Assembly (NCBI GenBank): GCA_902539115.1 | Contig: CACBHP010000004.1 | Span: 1-64,000 of the forward strand | DNA from: an uncultured Prochlorococcus sp. | GTDB taxonomy: Bacteria > Cyanobacteriota > Cyanobacteriia > PCC-6307 > Cyanobiaceae | Reading direction: 5' to 3' | Length of the DNA stretch: 64,000 bases | Shown here: positions 46,126 through 55,625 of the stretch, piece after piece | How the letters are laid out: each line of letters opens with the position of its first letter | Numbering within the stretch: the stretch's first letter is position 1 | Translations under genes and position numbers: made by a program | Notes under the pieces: model-generated | Told to the model about the DNA's origin: nothing | Database searches by the model: none | The model's input: the letters and a program-made list of their open reading frames with translations, nothing else

Positions 46126-47310
46126 TTGACAGAAGCAAAACTTATTCCGGCATTAAATAAAGAGAATTTATCTGATTTCTCAAAGACTTATGTTCCCTCT
46201 AGACTTTTATTAGGTCCTGGTCCTTCAAACGCACATCCAGAAGTTCTAAGCGCTCTTTCCCTAAATCCAATTGGTCATTTAGATGAAGCATATATTTCAT
46301 TAATGTCTGATGTACAGCAACTTTTAAGGTATACATGGCAGTGCAATAATCGTCTTACACTTCCAATGAGTGGTACTGGTAGTGCTGCGATGGAAGCTTC
46401 AATAGCTAATTTTATTGAAGAAGGCGAAAAAATTTTGATTGCCAAAAAAGGATATTTTGGAGACAGATTAGTTGATATGGCAACTAGATATAAAGCACAA
46501 GTTTCCGTTATGAATAAACCATGGGGCGAGGCTTTTACATATGAGGAAATTAAGTATGAAATAGAAACTAAAAAACCAGCCATTTTTGCTATTGTCCATG
46601 CTGAAACATCAAGTGGTGTTTTACAACCTCTTGATGGTATTGGGGATATATGTAGAAAAAATAACTGCTTGTTTTTAGTTGATGCTGTTACTTCACTTGG
46701 CGCTTTAGAATTATTGATAGACGAATGGAAAATTGATCTAGCATACAGTTGTAGTCAAAAGGGATTAAGTTGTCCCCCTGGATTAAGCCCTTTTACAATG
46801 AATGAAAGAGCTGAAGAAAAACTAAGTTCTAGAAAAACAAAAGTACCTAACTGGTATTTAGATTTGTCTCTATTAAATAAGTATTGGGGTTCAGATCGTG
46901 TTTACCATCATACTGCTCCAGTAAACATGAATTTTGCGATTCGTGAGGGTTTACGATTAATTGCGAATGAGGGTTTAGAAAATGTTTGGAACAGACATAA
47001 TACTAATGCAAAGAAACTGTGGAATGGTTTAGAAAGTCTAGGAATGGAATTACATGTATCAGAGGATTATAGATTGCCAACTTTAACCACAGTTAAAATA
47101 CCTCCAGCAGTTGATGGGGATGGTTTTAGAAATCATCTCTTAAGAAAGTTTGGAATTGAGATAGGAAATGGACTTGGAGAACTATCTGGTAAGGTGTGGC
47201 GTGTAGGGCTAATGGGTTTTAATTCATGTGAGGAGAATGTTGATAGATTATTAAACCTATTTGATACTGAGCTAAAGAAATTTTCTATTTTTGAGTCCTC
47301 AACTTTTTGA
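46126..47310 (+). CDS. Alanine/serine-glyoxylate aminotransferase family protein
   Basis: A 394-residue class V PLP aminotransferase. The cofactor Asp186 (FLVDAVTS) and Lys212 (SCSQKGLSCPPGL) are clear, and LLGPGPSNAHPEVL opens the fold. It is most like enzymes making glycine from glyoxylate in photorespiration, with serine or alanine as donor. The start is TTG at 46126. It is divergent from glnA across a 214-bp gap, and its 3' end overlaps tadA by 26 bp tail to tail. Confidence 0.87.
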   Translation: MTEAKLIPALNKENLSDFSKTYVPSRLLLGPGPSNAHPEVLSALSLNPIGHLDEAYISLMSDVQQLLRYTWQCNNRLTLPMSGTGSAAMEASIANFIEEGEKILIAKKGYFGDRLVDMATRYKAQVSVMNKPWGEAFTYEEIKYEIETKKPAIFAIVHAETSSGVLQPLDGIGDICRKNNCLFLVDAVTSLGALELLIDEWKIDLAYSCSQKGLSCPPGLSPFTMNERAEEKLSSRKTKVPNWYLDLSLLNKYWGSDRVYHHTAPVNMNFAIREGLRLIANEGLENVWNRHNTNAKKLWNGLESLGMELHVSEDYRLPTLTTVKIPPAVDGDGFRNHLLRKFGIEIGNGLGELSGKVWRVGLMGFNSCEENVDRLLNLFDTELKKFSIFESSTF

Positions 47311-47800
47311 ACCAAACCTGTAAAATTTGACTGCATTCATCTTCTAGGATACCTCCAATTATTTCCATTTTGTGATGAGCACTTTCATGTTTTGATAGGT
47401 CAATTGAACCACCCAATCCACCTCTTTTCTTATCGTAAGCCCCAAAAATAACTTTACCCATCCGCGCTTGAATAAGAGCAGAGGAACACATAGTACAAGG
47501 TTCTAAATTTGTGATAATAGTACATTCATTAAATCTCCAATCATTTTTTATTAGAGATGCCTGCCTAAGAGCCATTATTTCAGCATGACCTAATGGGTCT
47601 TTATTTATATTCCTCCTGTTAACCCCTCTCCCGATACATCTTCCTCTCTCGTCTAAAATTATTGAACAGATTGGTAGATCAACTTTTCCAATTTCTTTGG
47701 TTCTTCTTAATATCGAATTCATCCACAAAGTGTATTTTGAATTATTTGTTTTTTTTTGTTGATCTTCATTACTATTTCCATTTTCAAAAATATATCTCAT
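47285..47800 (-). CDS. tadA: tRNA adenosine(34) deaminase TadA
   Basis: The 171-residue deaminase converts A34 of tRNA-Arg(ACG) to inosine. The zinc and proton-shuttle motifs are GHAEIMALRQA and EPCTMCSSALIQAR. About 30 residues precede the usual start of the domain (SILRRTKEIGKVDLP), so translation may begin at a later ATG than 47800. It overlaps the convergent aminotransferase gene at its 3' end. Confidence 0.93.
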   Translation of the reverse strand: MRYIFENGNSNEDQQKKTNNSKYTLWMNSILRRTKEIGKVDLPICSIILDERGRCIGRGVNRRNINKDPLGHAEIMALRQASLIKNDWRFNECTIITNLEPCTMCSSALIQARMGKVIFGAYDKKRGGLGGSIDLSKHESAHHKMEIIGGILEDECSQILQVWFKKLRTQK

Positions 47801-47843
47801 TTATCAAGATTGAGAATAGAATTATTAATAGATATCTTATCTG

Positions 47844-49229
47844 ATGGCTGAAGATTTAATTAATAGTAAAGATATATATTTCCCCTCAAATTTAGGGACT
47901 AATGATAAATTGATTACTCTTCTAAACAGAGCAAGTCAAATTCTTTGTGACTGGTTCTCTAAAGCTGATAAAAATGGTCCTCTACCTTTTGATGAGAGTT
48001 TCAAGTGTATTATGCCTGCAGAAGATGGTAACTCTGAGGACGATTTGTTTTCTGAGATTGAATCTCTTTTAAATAATTCATTTAATCCCGTTCATCCTGG
48101 CTCACTAGCTCACCTTGATCCCCCACCTTTAATTTTCTCTATTTTGGGAGATTTAATTGCTGCTGGTTTAAATAATAATCTTCTTGCTTACGAGCTATCA
48201 CCAAGTGTAACTTTGCTTGAGGAATCATTATGCAAGTGGTTTGCCAAGAAAATAGGGTTTAATGATTTCTCAGGAGGTATAGCTGCTAGCGGAGGTACAT
48301 TAAGTAATCTGAATGCACTTATTGCAGCTAGAAATAATGCTGGATTAGGTACAAATCCTAATTCTGTATTACTTGTTAGTGAAGATGCTCATTCTTCTTT
48401 CGTTAAATGTATTAGAGTAATGGGTCTTGATACTAGGAATCTTGTAAGGATTAAAACTGATAATCAAGGTCGAATGAATATAAACGATCTCAGAAACTCT
48501 TTAGATAAATGTTCAATAGAAAATAAAAAAATATTTGCTATTGTTGCCACCCTTGGGACAACTGTAAGAGGAGCTATTGATCCTATTAAAGAAATAAGTG
48601 CAATCTGTAAACAAAGAAACATATGGTTACATATTGATGGTTCAATCGGAGGGATTTTTGCTATAACTTCTATTCCAATAGAAGGTCTAAATAGTATTAA
48701 TCGGGCTAATTCGATAACGATAAATCCACAAAAAATTATTGGAATAACAAAGACTTCATCTTTGTTATTGGTTTCAAATATGAATACTTTAGAAAATACT
48801 TTTAATACTGGACTACCGTATATATCATCTAAAGAAAATATTATAAATAGAGGAGAAATAGGCATACAAGGTTCTAGACCTGCAGAGGTTATCAAACTAT
48901 GGCTTGGGTTACGTTTTTTAGGCCTCAATGGAATTGAAAATATATTAAAAACATCAATAAAAAGAAAAGAATTTTTTATAAAAAATATTAGTAAAAATAA
49001 ATTTGATATATATTCAGGTCCTCTTCATATTGTTTCATTCTTACCAAATAAACTTGAGCCAGAAGACTCTGATGCATGGACTCAAACTAAAGTTAATGAA
49101 CTAATTAACAATAATTTTATGCTTTCTAGACCAAAATTTAAAGGTAAATATTTTTTACGAGTTGTCATGGGAAATTACAATACAAAAGAATCTCATATTG
49201 AAGAACTTTTGAGACTTTTAGATGCTTAA
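47844..49229 (+). CDS. Group II PLP-dependent decarboxylase
   Basis: A 461-residue protein of the aromatic-amino-acid/glutamate decarboxylase fold. Landmarks are HPGSLAHLDPPP near residue 85, GIAASGGTLSNLNAL, EDAHSSFVK, HIDGSIGG and the cofactor lysine region NPQKIIGITKTSS. Possible substrates include glutamate, tyrosine, 2,4-diaminobutyrate and cysteine-sulphinate; sequence inspection alone does not decide. It is divergent from tadA across 43 bp. Confidence 0.87.
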   Translation: MAEDLINSKDIYFPSNLGTNDKLITLLNRASQILCDWFSKADKNGPLPFDESFKCIMPAEDGNSEDDLFSEIESLLNNSFNPVHPGSLAHLDPPPLIFSILGDLIAAGLNNNLLAYELSPSVTLLEESLCKWFAKKIGFNDFSGGIAASGGTLSNLNALIAARNNAGLGTNPNSVLLVSEDAHSSFVKCIRVMGLDTRNLVRIKTDNQGRMNINDLRNSLDKCSIENKKIFAIVATLGTTVRGAIDPIKEISAICKQRNIWLHIDGSIGGIFAITSIPIEGLNSINRANSITINPQKIIGITKTSSLLLVSNMNTLENTFNTGLPYISSKENIINRGEIGIQGSRPAEVIKLWLGLRFLGLNGIENILKTSIKRKEFFIKNISKNKFDIYSGPLHIVSFLPNKLEPEDSDAWTQTKVNELINNNFMLSRPKFKGKYFLRVVMGNYNTKESHIEELLRLLDA

Positions 49230-49232
49230 CTA

Positions 49233-49370
49233 ATGAATATGGGTAGACCAAAAATTATTGCAATAGTAACAGGGTTTATCTCTATAGCTATTTGTATTGC
49301 TTATTTACTCTTAATAACTATCTTTGATTTCAGAACTTATCTAAATGATCAATTATCCAATTTTAATTAG
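49233..49370 (+). CDS. Small membrane protein (45 aa), unrecognised
   Basis: A 45-codon ATG frame starting MNMGRPKIIAIVTGFISIA, with one hydrophobic helix (residues 8-31) and a polar tail ending NDQLSNFN. It begins 3 bp after the decarboxylase stop, which suggests translational coupling, and its 3' end overlaps the convergent GTPase gene by 8 bp. It is too short for default gene callers. Confidence 0.6.
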   Translation: MNMGRPKIIAIVTGFISIAICIAYLLLITIFDFRTYLNDQLSNFN

Positions 49371-50862
49371 TAAATGGAGGCAAACTTTTATTTGATTTAA
49401 AATATTTTTTCATTTCAATTTTTGAAATAGCTTCTTTTACAAAATTATTTAAAATGTCCTCTCTCTTACTTATTCTATAGATCTTATCTACTACTTCATG
49501 AATTCCTCCATCTCCCCAATCCTGACCATTTTTAAAATATTCAATCAAACTTAGTCCTACTATTCTTATTAACCAGCCTGCTGTAACTGATTGTATAGAT
49601 TTAGATAATATTATTTTAGTCAAGCTTGTAGCTAAAGCAGGAGAAAGAATGGCGAGACCCCCTTTTAGTATTCCTTGTTTAGCCAATGCGCTTACCAATG
49701 AAGTCGCCAAATCCTTTCCATCTTTTTTTGTAAGCTTTATTTCATATATTTTTGATAATTCCATTATCATTTGAAGGTTTACGGAGGTAGTAGTAAGAAA
49801 ATCAACAGCTGGTAGTGGATTAACTAGTATTACTCCTCCTGTTATCCACATATATTTATTAATCACTTTATTTGACATTAAATATCTCTGTTCTTGTACG
49901 AAATTTTTACTTTTAATACCTAACTTTTTTGAGCGAAAAAGAATATTATCCGCCAATAACTCTTCACCATTATTATCGAGCGTTTCAATTATTTCTCTAA
50001 ATAAACCTCCTAACTCTGGAATTAAATTTAAAGTATCTGATTTTATATAGGGAGATTGTTGAGGGACTGCAATTGTTTGAACAACTGAAATTTTATTTTT
50101 TCTAGCAGAAGTTATAGAAATTATATTTTCTTTGATAAGGTTATTTTCATCTCTAGACCTCAAATCACATTTATTTAAAACTATTATTATTTTTTTCCTT
50201 AATTTTAATAATTCATTAATTAAATAGTTTTCGTATTTATTTATGTCCTGATCTAATACAAAAAGAACTAAGTCAGAATTTGATGCTTGTATAATTGTTG
50301 CTTTTTCTCTTTCTTCTCCTAATTTAGATGGTTCGAATAAACCCGGAGTATCAACTATGTTAATGTTTCTTTTTAAAATTGGGATACGAATTTTATAGCT
50401 ATAAATTTGCTTTGTTGTACCTATTTTTGCTGAAGTTTCTCCGACAATATTTTTCAATAATGATCTTGCTATAGATGTTTTTCCTGAGGAACCTGCTCCA
50501 AAAAGAGTAACTTTATAATCTCCTGTTTTTAATTGGGACTCTAGTTTATTTTTTTGATAATTTAACAATTCAGCTTTTACTTTATCGTTAATTTTTTTAT
50601 TAATTTTCTCGACTCCTTCCAAACTTATTTTGGCAGCACCATATGTATTCTTGAATGAAAGTGTATTTTTTTTATTTTTATATATAACTTTATAAACTAT
50701 TTTTTTAAATAATTTTTTATCAATATTATAAAAAGTATAAATAATTATTATTAAAAATAAAAGGGTATAAATATTTACTATTCTTACAAATATGGAAAAT
50801 AAAATATATAGAAATAATAATAATAATACATACTTTATATACTTTAATTTCAAGTAATTCAT
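49363..50862 (-). CDS. Membrane-associated GTPase with DUF697-like C-terminus
   Basis: A TRAFAC-type GTPase of 499 residues with two N-terminal hydrophobic segments. The G1 loop is GAGSSGKT, the G3 motif is IVDTPGLFEP and the G4 motif is LNKCD. The C-terminal half has hydrophobic helices (WITGGVILVNPLPAVDFLTT) resembling DUF697/YcjF-like proteins. I place the start at MNYLKLKYIK (50862), one base after the lspA stop; a longer in-frame start at 50931 would overlap lspA by 68 bp. Its job is unknown. Relatives are linked to envelope or thylakoid membranes. Confidence 0.8.
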   Translation of the reverse strand: MNYLKLKYIKYVLLLLFLYILFSIFVRIVNIYTLLFLIIIIYTFYNIDKKLFKKIVYKVIYKNKKNTLSFKNTYGAAKISLEGVEKINKKINDKVKAELLNYQKNKLESQLKTGDYKVTLFGAGSSGKTSIARSLLKNIVGETSAKIGTTKQIYSYKIRIPILKRNINIVDTPGLFEPSKLGEEREKATIIQASNSDLVLFVLDQDINKYENYLINELLKLRKKIIIVLNKCDLRSRDENNLIKENIISITSARKNKISVVQTIAVPQQSPYIKSDTLNLIPELGGLFREIIETLDNNGEELLADNILFRSKKLGIKSKNFVQEQRYLMSNKVINKYMWITGGVILVNPLPAVDFLTTTSVNLQMIMELSKIYEIKLTKKDGKDLATSLVSALAKQGILKGGLAILSPALATSLTKIILSKSIQSVTAGWLIRIVGLSLIEYFKNGQDWGDGGIHEVVDKIYRISKREDILNNFVKEAISKIEMKKYFKSNKSLPPFTN

Positions 50863-50863
50863 T

Positions 50864-51322
50864 TTATCGATTATTTTTAAAAATGTTATACAGTAAAAAA
50901 ATGAAACCAATATTAATAGATATATCAGCAATATTAAATACTGGAAAATTTATCATATTTAAATTTATAAAATCAACTACAAAACCTTTATAAATTCTAT
51001 CTAAACCATTACCAATAGTTCCCCCAAGAATAAAGCTATAAGAATATAGATCAAATGAGTTTGAAGTATTCTTCCTAAATATCAAATAAACAAGTAATAT
51101 TGTAAAAAAAATACTTAGTAAAGATAAAAATACTCTACTACCACTAAAGATATTAAATGCTGCTCCGTAATTTTTTACGAAGTCTAATTTGAATAAAAGA
51201 AAATCTTTATTAATAAATAATTTTTTATTATAAAACATTAAATATTTCGTAAATTGATCTATTAAAACAATGAAAATACTTAAAGATACAAAATATAATT
51301 TTGTTTTTATTTTATTAATCAT
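50864..51322 (-). CDS. lspA: Lipoprotein signal peptidase LspA
   Basis: The 152-residue inner-membrane aspartic protease cleaves prolipoprotein signal peptides. Four helices are seen. The catalytic aspartates lie in GNGLDRIYKGFVVDFI and FNIADISINIG, with the first conserved motif DQFTKYLM at residues 22-29. The ATG overlaps the bioY stop (TAATG), and the GTPase follows with a one-base gap, so bioY, lspA and the GTPase appear coupled. Confidence 0.94.
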   Translation of the reverse strand: MINKIKTKLYFVSLSIFIVLIDQFTKYLMFYNKKLFINKDFLLFKLDFVKNYGAAFNIFSGSRVFLSLLSIFFTILLVYLIFRKNTSNSFDLYSYSFILGGTIGNGLDRIYKGFVVDFINLNMINFPVFNIADISINIGFIFLLYNIFKNNR

Positions 51323-51891
51323 TATTTGCTACCTTTTAAACGTTCTATAGGTTTAATAAGTAATAAAAGTGGAAAAAGCATTAAAAAATGATATCCAATC
51401 TTACCTAATGAGTATTTCCCTAAATTATATAAAAATAAATTAAATTGACTGTAGAATATAGTTAGTATGAAGTTGTAAAATATTCCAGTTAAATGCATTG
51501 CACCTACTGCTATAAATCCGTTTTTTAAAAAGTTTACAACGTTTATTTTATTTCTATTATTTAAATTATTAATTATTTTGATTAATGGATATAAACCTAA
51601 TAAATATCCAAAATTAGGAGTTAGCAAATAACCTAATGAACCTCCTTGATGAAAAACAGGAAGTATAAATAACCCCAAAATTATATATATAGAAAATGCT
51701 CTGAAAACAACTTTTTTATGGAATATAAGTGTTAATAAAATTATAGTTGGAATTTGCCATGTGATAGGTAACTCAAAGTTATTACTAGATTTATAGATTT
51801 GAGGTAGTGGAATAAAAACAGGTAACATTGATGTTATTACTAGTGATTGAAGACTCACCAGTATCTCAATTAATTTATAAAAATTTAGCAT
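51322..51891 (-). CDS. bioY: Biotin ECF transporter substrate-specific component BioY
   Basis: A 189-residue membrane protein with about six helices and the BioY signature around LFILPVFHQGGSLGYLLTPNFGYLLG, read in two parts. It captures biotin and normally works with EcfT and EcfA ATPases, none of which are adjacent. Prochlorococcus generally also makes biotin, so this would serve uptake or retention. It is the first gene of a coupled group with lspA and the GTPase. Confidence 0.87.
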   Translation of the reverse strand: MLNFYKLIEILVSLQSLVITSMLPVFIPLPQIYKSSNNFELPITWQIPTIILLTLIFHKKVVFRAFSIYIILGLFILPVFHQGGSLGYLLTPNFGYLLGLYPLIKIINNLNNRNKINVVNFLKNGFIAVGAMHLTGIFYNFILTIFYSQFNLFLYNLGKYSLGKIGYHFLMLFPLLLLIKPIERLKGSK

Positions 51892-51906
51892 TACTAAAAA
51901 TTCTAT

Positions 51907-53139
51907 TTATAAACTTCTCAATGCAACAATTGGATCTAATTTAGAAGCTCTTTTTGCAGGTAAAACGCCAAAGATTAAACCTATTGATCCTGAAATGATC
52001 ATGGTGGAAAAAGTAGTTGTAATTCCTACTGATGCAGGAAGAGGTGTTATCAGAGATAAAAGAAAAACACCTGATAATCCCGTTGTTGTTCCTATTAATC
52101 CTCCAATTGTAGATAAAATCAATGCCTCAATCAAAAATTGAATTAATATATCTGACTGTTTAGCTCCTATAGCTTTTCTAAGTCCAATCTCTTCAGTTCT
52201 TTCGCTTACAGAAACGAGCATAATATTCATGATTCCTATGCCTCCAACCACCAATGATACTGCCCCAATACCAGCCAATAAAAATGTTAGTCCACTAGTT
52301 ATGTTGGTCACTATATTCAATGCATCTTCTTGTGATCTAACCGCAAAGTCATCATCTCTGATTATTTTATGTCTTTGCCTTAATAAGTTAGTAATCTGAA
52401 ATTTAGCGGCACTAGTTGCATTTTTATTTATCGCTTCAACACTAATGAAGCTTAAACTTACTCCATATGTTGGGTCCTTACCTGTAATCCTATTGACCAT
52501 GGTTGTTAATGGAATATAAGCATTTTTGTCTTGATTACTTCCAAATACAGCACCTTTGGGTTTTAATATTCCAATAATTTCATAAGTATGGTCTTTAATT
52601 CTGATTTTTTTTCCAAGTGATGAAGATTTATCCTTGAAAAATTCGTCTTTAAGATCAGGACCTATTACGACATAACTTCTTGCACTATTAACATCACTTT
52701 TTGATAAAAATCTTCCCTTATCTACCTCAAAGCTTCTTACTTCAAGAAATTCAGGAGTAACTCCAGCAATTGATATATTTAAACTTTTTGAATTTGATTG
52801 CACTATTTCGTTAGCAGAGATTTGAGGAGCTACTTTTTTAACTGTTGGTACTTGATTACTTATTGCTATTGCATCTTCTAAAACTAGGTTTTTAGGAAAT
52901 GAAATACCTCTTCTTCTTGTGTCATTATTTCCTGGAACAATGAATAAAACATTGGCACCTAAATTACTTAATTGGTTTTTTGCTAATGTTTGAGCACCTC
53001 TACCAAGTCCAACAAGTGTAATAACTGAAGCATTTCCTATAATAATCCCCAGCATTGTTAACGAACTTCTCAATTTGTTCGAAACTAATGTTTTTGTTGC
53101 CATGCTTAAGGCTTCTTTTATTGAGATATTCCTAGACAT
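51907..53139 (-). CDS. MacB/FtsX-type ABC transporter permease
   Basis: A 410-residue protein. An N-terminal helix lies in the LRSSLTMLGIIIGNASVI segment, a large periplasmic MacB core domain (about 45-260) follows, and then three C-terminal FtsX helices with ERTEEIGLRKAIGAK. Such permeases act in mechanotransmission or lipoprotein and peptide export with a separate ATPase, which is not adjacent. The gene overlaps pyk by 8 bp at its start and follows it on the same strand. Confidence 0.86.
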   Translation of the reverse strand: MSRNISIKEALSMATKTLVSNKLRSSLTMLGIIIGNASVITLVGLGRGAQTLAKNQLSNLGANVLFIVPGNNDTRRRGISFPKNLVLEDAIAISNQVPTVKKVAPQISANEIVQSNSKSLNISIAGVTPEFLEVRSFEVDKGRFLSKSDVNSARSYVVIGPDLKDEFFKDKSSSLGKKIRIKDHTYEIIGILKPKGAVFGSNQDKNAYIPLTTMVNRITGKDPTYGVSLSFISVEAINKNATSAAKFQITNLLRQRHKIIRDDDFAVRSQEDALNIVTNITSGLTFLLAGIGAVSLVVGGIGIMNIMLVSVSERTEEIGLRKAIGAKQSDILIQFLIEALILSTIGGLIGTTTGLSGVFLLSLITPLPASVGITTTFSTMIISGSIGLIFGVLPAKRASKLDPIVALRSL

Positions 53140-54922
53140 ATTTATATTTATCTATTGCATCATCATCTTCAATTTGTCCCATGTATATAACACCTTCATT
53201 CAGCTGTAGTGTAATAAGGTCGCCATTACTGATTTGTTGATTTTGAATATTTTCTAAATTACAAATTGAAGAAAACTTTTTATTACTTTTGTTAAACAAA
53301 GCATAAACATCATTTACATCTTGGTTCGTAACAATACCGGCAATATTTTTACTCAGTGGAATATTTTTCATTAATTCCTTCGGAACAAATAATATTTCTC
53401 CTGGGCAAATTAATGAAATATCAAGATTATTTCTAATAATTCTTGCTTTACCAGTAACACCGATTTCCCCTATTGAAATTCCTCTTGATACAATCTTTCT
53501 TACTAAACCGACTTTTATCAAATCTGTAGAGCCGCTAATTCCAGTTAATGTACCTGCGGTTTGTATTACTAAATCTCCTTGATTTAGGATACCCATCTCC
53601 TGGGCAATTTGCATAGCTAAACTAAAAGTTTTTGCTGTTCTTTCATCATTTTTAACTACTATTGGAGTAACTCCCCAAACTAATTGCAATCTTCTCGCTA
53701 CACTTCTCTCTGTAGTAGTTGCCAAGATAGGAGTTGGTGGTCTGAACTTACTTACATTTCGAGCAGTAGAACCTGATTTTGTTAATGGGATTATAGCTCC
53801 TGCATCAAGTTGTCTAGCTATATTACTTACTGCTGCACTTATAGCATTTGGGATCGTACTGGGTAAGTGGCTTTCAATAGCCTTAAGTGGATAATCCCTT
53901 TCAATTCTTCTTGCAATGGTTGCCATCGTTTCAACTGCCTCTACAGGATAATCGCCAACTGCAGTTTCGTTTGAAAGCATTACAGCATCAGTACCATCCA
54001 GAATTGCATTTGCAACATCACTAACTTCAGCCCTAGTTGGTCTCGGGTTAGAAGCCATAGAATCAAGCATTTGGGTCGCTGTAATTATTGGGATACCTAA
54101 TGTATTAGCTTTTCTTATTAATTCTTTTTGTAAAAGAGGAACTTCTTCAGCAGGCATTTCTACTCCCAAATCACCTCTTGCAACCATGACCCCATCACAT
54201 AAGGGTAATACTGTATCGATCTGATCAATTGCTTCAAATTTTTCTATTTTTGCGACTACAGGTGTTGAATGTCCATTTTTGTTTATTAAATCTTTTATCT
54301 CATTTATGTCGGATGGATTTCTTACGAAACTTAGTGCTATCCAATCAACTCCTTCAGATAAACCGAATTTTAAATCCTCTTTATCTTTTTCTGTTAAAGC
54401 TTTTACTGATAATTGAACATCTGGAAAATTAACACCTTTATTGTTTGATAGAACTCCTCCTACAGTTACCATGCATTCCAAATTATTAGTTTTTATATCA
54501 ACTTTTTCTACAATCATTTCTATTTTTCCATCATCTAAAAGTATTCTTTTTCCCTCGGTAACTTCATTAGAAAGTTTGTCGTAGGTAACATTTGCAATAG
54601 TATTTGTACATTCGACTTCATTTGATGTCAGTGTGAATTTATCGCCTTTTTTAACTTTTACTGGCCCATCCTTAAAGCGCCCTAATCGTATTTTAGGTCC
54701 TTGAAGATCCTGTAATATTCCAATATCTATATCTAATTTTTTTGATACTTTTCTTATGGTTTTTATTCTCTCAGCATGATCTTTATGATCTCCATGTGAG
54801 AAATTTAATCTGAATGTTGTTACTCCAGCTTTAATTAAATCAGTAATTATCTCTTCAGATTGAGTTGCAGGCCCAATAGTTGCTACTATTTTTGTTCTTC
54901 TTTTTAAATCAATATTCGACAT
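53132..54922 (-). CDS. pyk: Pyruvate kinase with C-terminal PEP-utiliser-like domain
   Basis: A 596-residue enzyme. The kinase part begins RRTKIVATIGPATQSEE and has FRLNFSHGDHKDH, the catalytic Lys region PVVAKIEKFEA and VMVARGDLGVEMP. The extra C-terminal domain (about 480-596) resembles the PEP-utilising mobile domain but lacks the phosphohistidine motif, as in other long bacterial pyruvate kinases. It converts phosphoenolpyruvate to pyruvate with ATP formation. It overlaps the downstream ABC permease by 8 bp. Confidence 0.96.
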   Translation of the reverse strand: MSNIDLKRRTKIVATIGPATQSEEIITDLIKAGVTTFRLNFSHGDHKDHAERIKTIRKVSKKLDIDIGILQDLQGPKIRLGRFKDGPVKVKKGDKFTLTSNEVECTNTIANVTYDKLSNEVTEGKRILLDDGKIEMIVEKVDIKTNNLECMVTVGGVLSNNKGVNFPDVQLSVKALTEKDKEDLKFGLSEGVDWIALSFVRNPSDINEIKDLINKNGHSTPVVAKIEKFEAIDQIDTVLPLCDGVMVARGDLGVEMPAEEVPLLQKELIRKANTLGIPIITATQMLDSMASNPRPTRAEVSDVANAILDGTDAVMLSNETAVGDYPVEAVETMATIARRIERDYPLKAIESHLPSTIPNAISAAVSNIARQLDAGAIIPLTKSGSTARNVSKFRPPTPILATTTERSVARRLQLVWGVTPIVVKNDERTAKTFSLAMQIAQEMGILNQGDLVIQTAGTLTGISGSTDLIKVGLVRKIVSRGISIGEIGVTGKARIIRNNLDISLICPGEILFVPKELMKNIPLSKNIAGIVTNQDVNDVYALFNKSNKKFSSICNLENIQNQQISNGDLITLQLNEGVIYMGQIEDDDAIDKYKYV

Positions 54923-54983
54923 ATATAGATAATATTGCTAGATATAAATAAATTTACCATACCCAAAGTTAGTTATTTAAGTC

Positions 54984-55313
54984 ATGGATTTTAAAACTTA
55001 TCAGAAAAAAGCTAGAGAAACAGCACAATATCCAGATTTAGGCTCAAATAATATTTATCCAACTCTTGGTTTAGTTGGAGAGGCTGGTGAGGTGGCAGAA
55101 AAAGTGAAAAAGGTTATAAGAGATAAAAATGGAATATTTGATAACGAATCAAAATTAGGTATTAAAAAAGAGTTAGGAGATGTATTATGGTACATATCAA
55201 ATCTTTGTACAGAATTAAATTTTAATTTAGAGGATGTTGCATTACAAAACCTTGAAAAATTAAAGTTAAGAGCCGCTAAAGGGAATATAAAAGGTTCTGG
55301 AGATGATAGATAA
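54984..55313 (+). CDS. MazG-like nucleotide pyrophosphohydrolase
   Basis: A 109-residue all-alpha NTP pyrophosphohydrolase. The metal-binding motif is split between GLVGEAGEVAEKVKK and KKELGDVLWYISNLC, as in MazG and the related house-cleaning enzymes. It may remove aberrant nucleotides or act on (p)ppGpp-like substrates; small versions also occur in cyanophages. It is convergent with the YggT gene, with 2 bp between them. Confidence 0.86.
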   Translation: MDFKTYQKKARETAQYPDLGSNNIYPTLGLVGEAGEVAEKVKKVIRDKNGIFDNESKLGIKKELGDVLWYISNLCTELNFNLEDVALQNLEKLKLRAAKGNIKGSGDDR

Positions 55314-55315
55314 AT

Positions 55316-55594
55316 TCAGTTATAACCTAAGCTGGCATACTGGAGATTTGTAATTAAATTTTGAATAACATTTAAAAGTAAAAAAGCTAATAAAGATGAA
55401 ATATCAAATCCACCTATTGGAGGGATAATACCTCTAAAAATGTTTAAATAAGGATCTGTGATAGAAGTTAATGCAGATAAAACACCGTTACTCCAATCAA
55501 TACCTGGAAACCATGTAAGTAAAATTCTTATTATCAATATGAAAGAATAAATTGATAATGTTTGTCCTAGAACTGCAAAAATCTCAGATAACAT
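55316..55594 (-). CDS. YggT family membrane protein
   Basis: A 92-residue protein with an N-terminal helix, the signature LIIRILLTWFPGIDWSNG, the DPYLNIFRGIIPPIGGFDISSLLAF segment in two parts, and a second helix. YggT proteins (Ycf19-related) influence thylakoid nucleoid/chloroplast organisation or osmotic tolerance in some organisms. It lies 31 bp after scpB on the same strand. Confidence 0.9.
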   Translation of the reverse strand: MLSEIFAVLGQTLSIYSFILIIRILLTWFPGIDWSNGVLSALTSITDPYLNIFRGIIPPIGGFDISSLLAFLLLNVIQNLITNLQYASLGYN

Positions 55595-55625
55595 TAACTT
55601 TTCGTTGCTACATATATCCTAACAT

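Noticed and set aside
48464-48928. 154-codon open frame antisense to the PLP decarboxylase
   Set aside because: It lies wholly within a clear coding gene on the other strand and has no family features.
50863-50931. Longer start for the GTPase overlapping lspA by 68 bp
   Set aside because: An ATG one base after the lspA stop gives a better fit, though the longer form cannot be fully ruled out.
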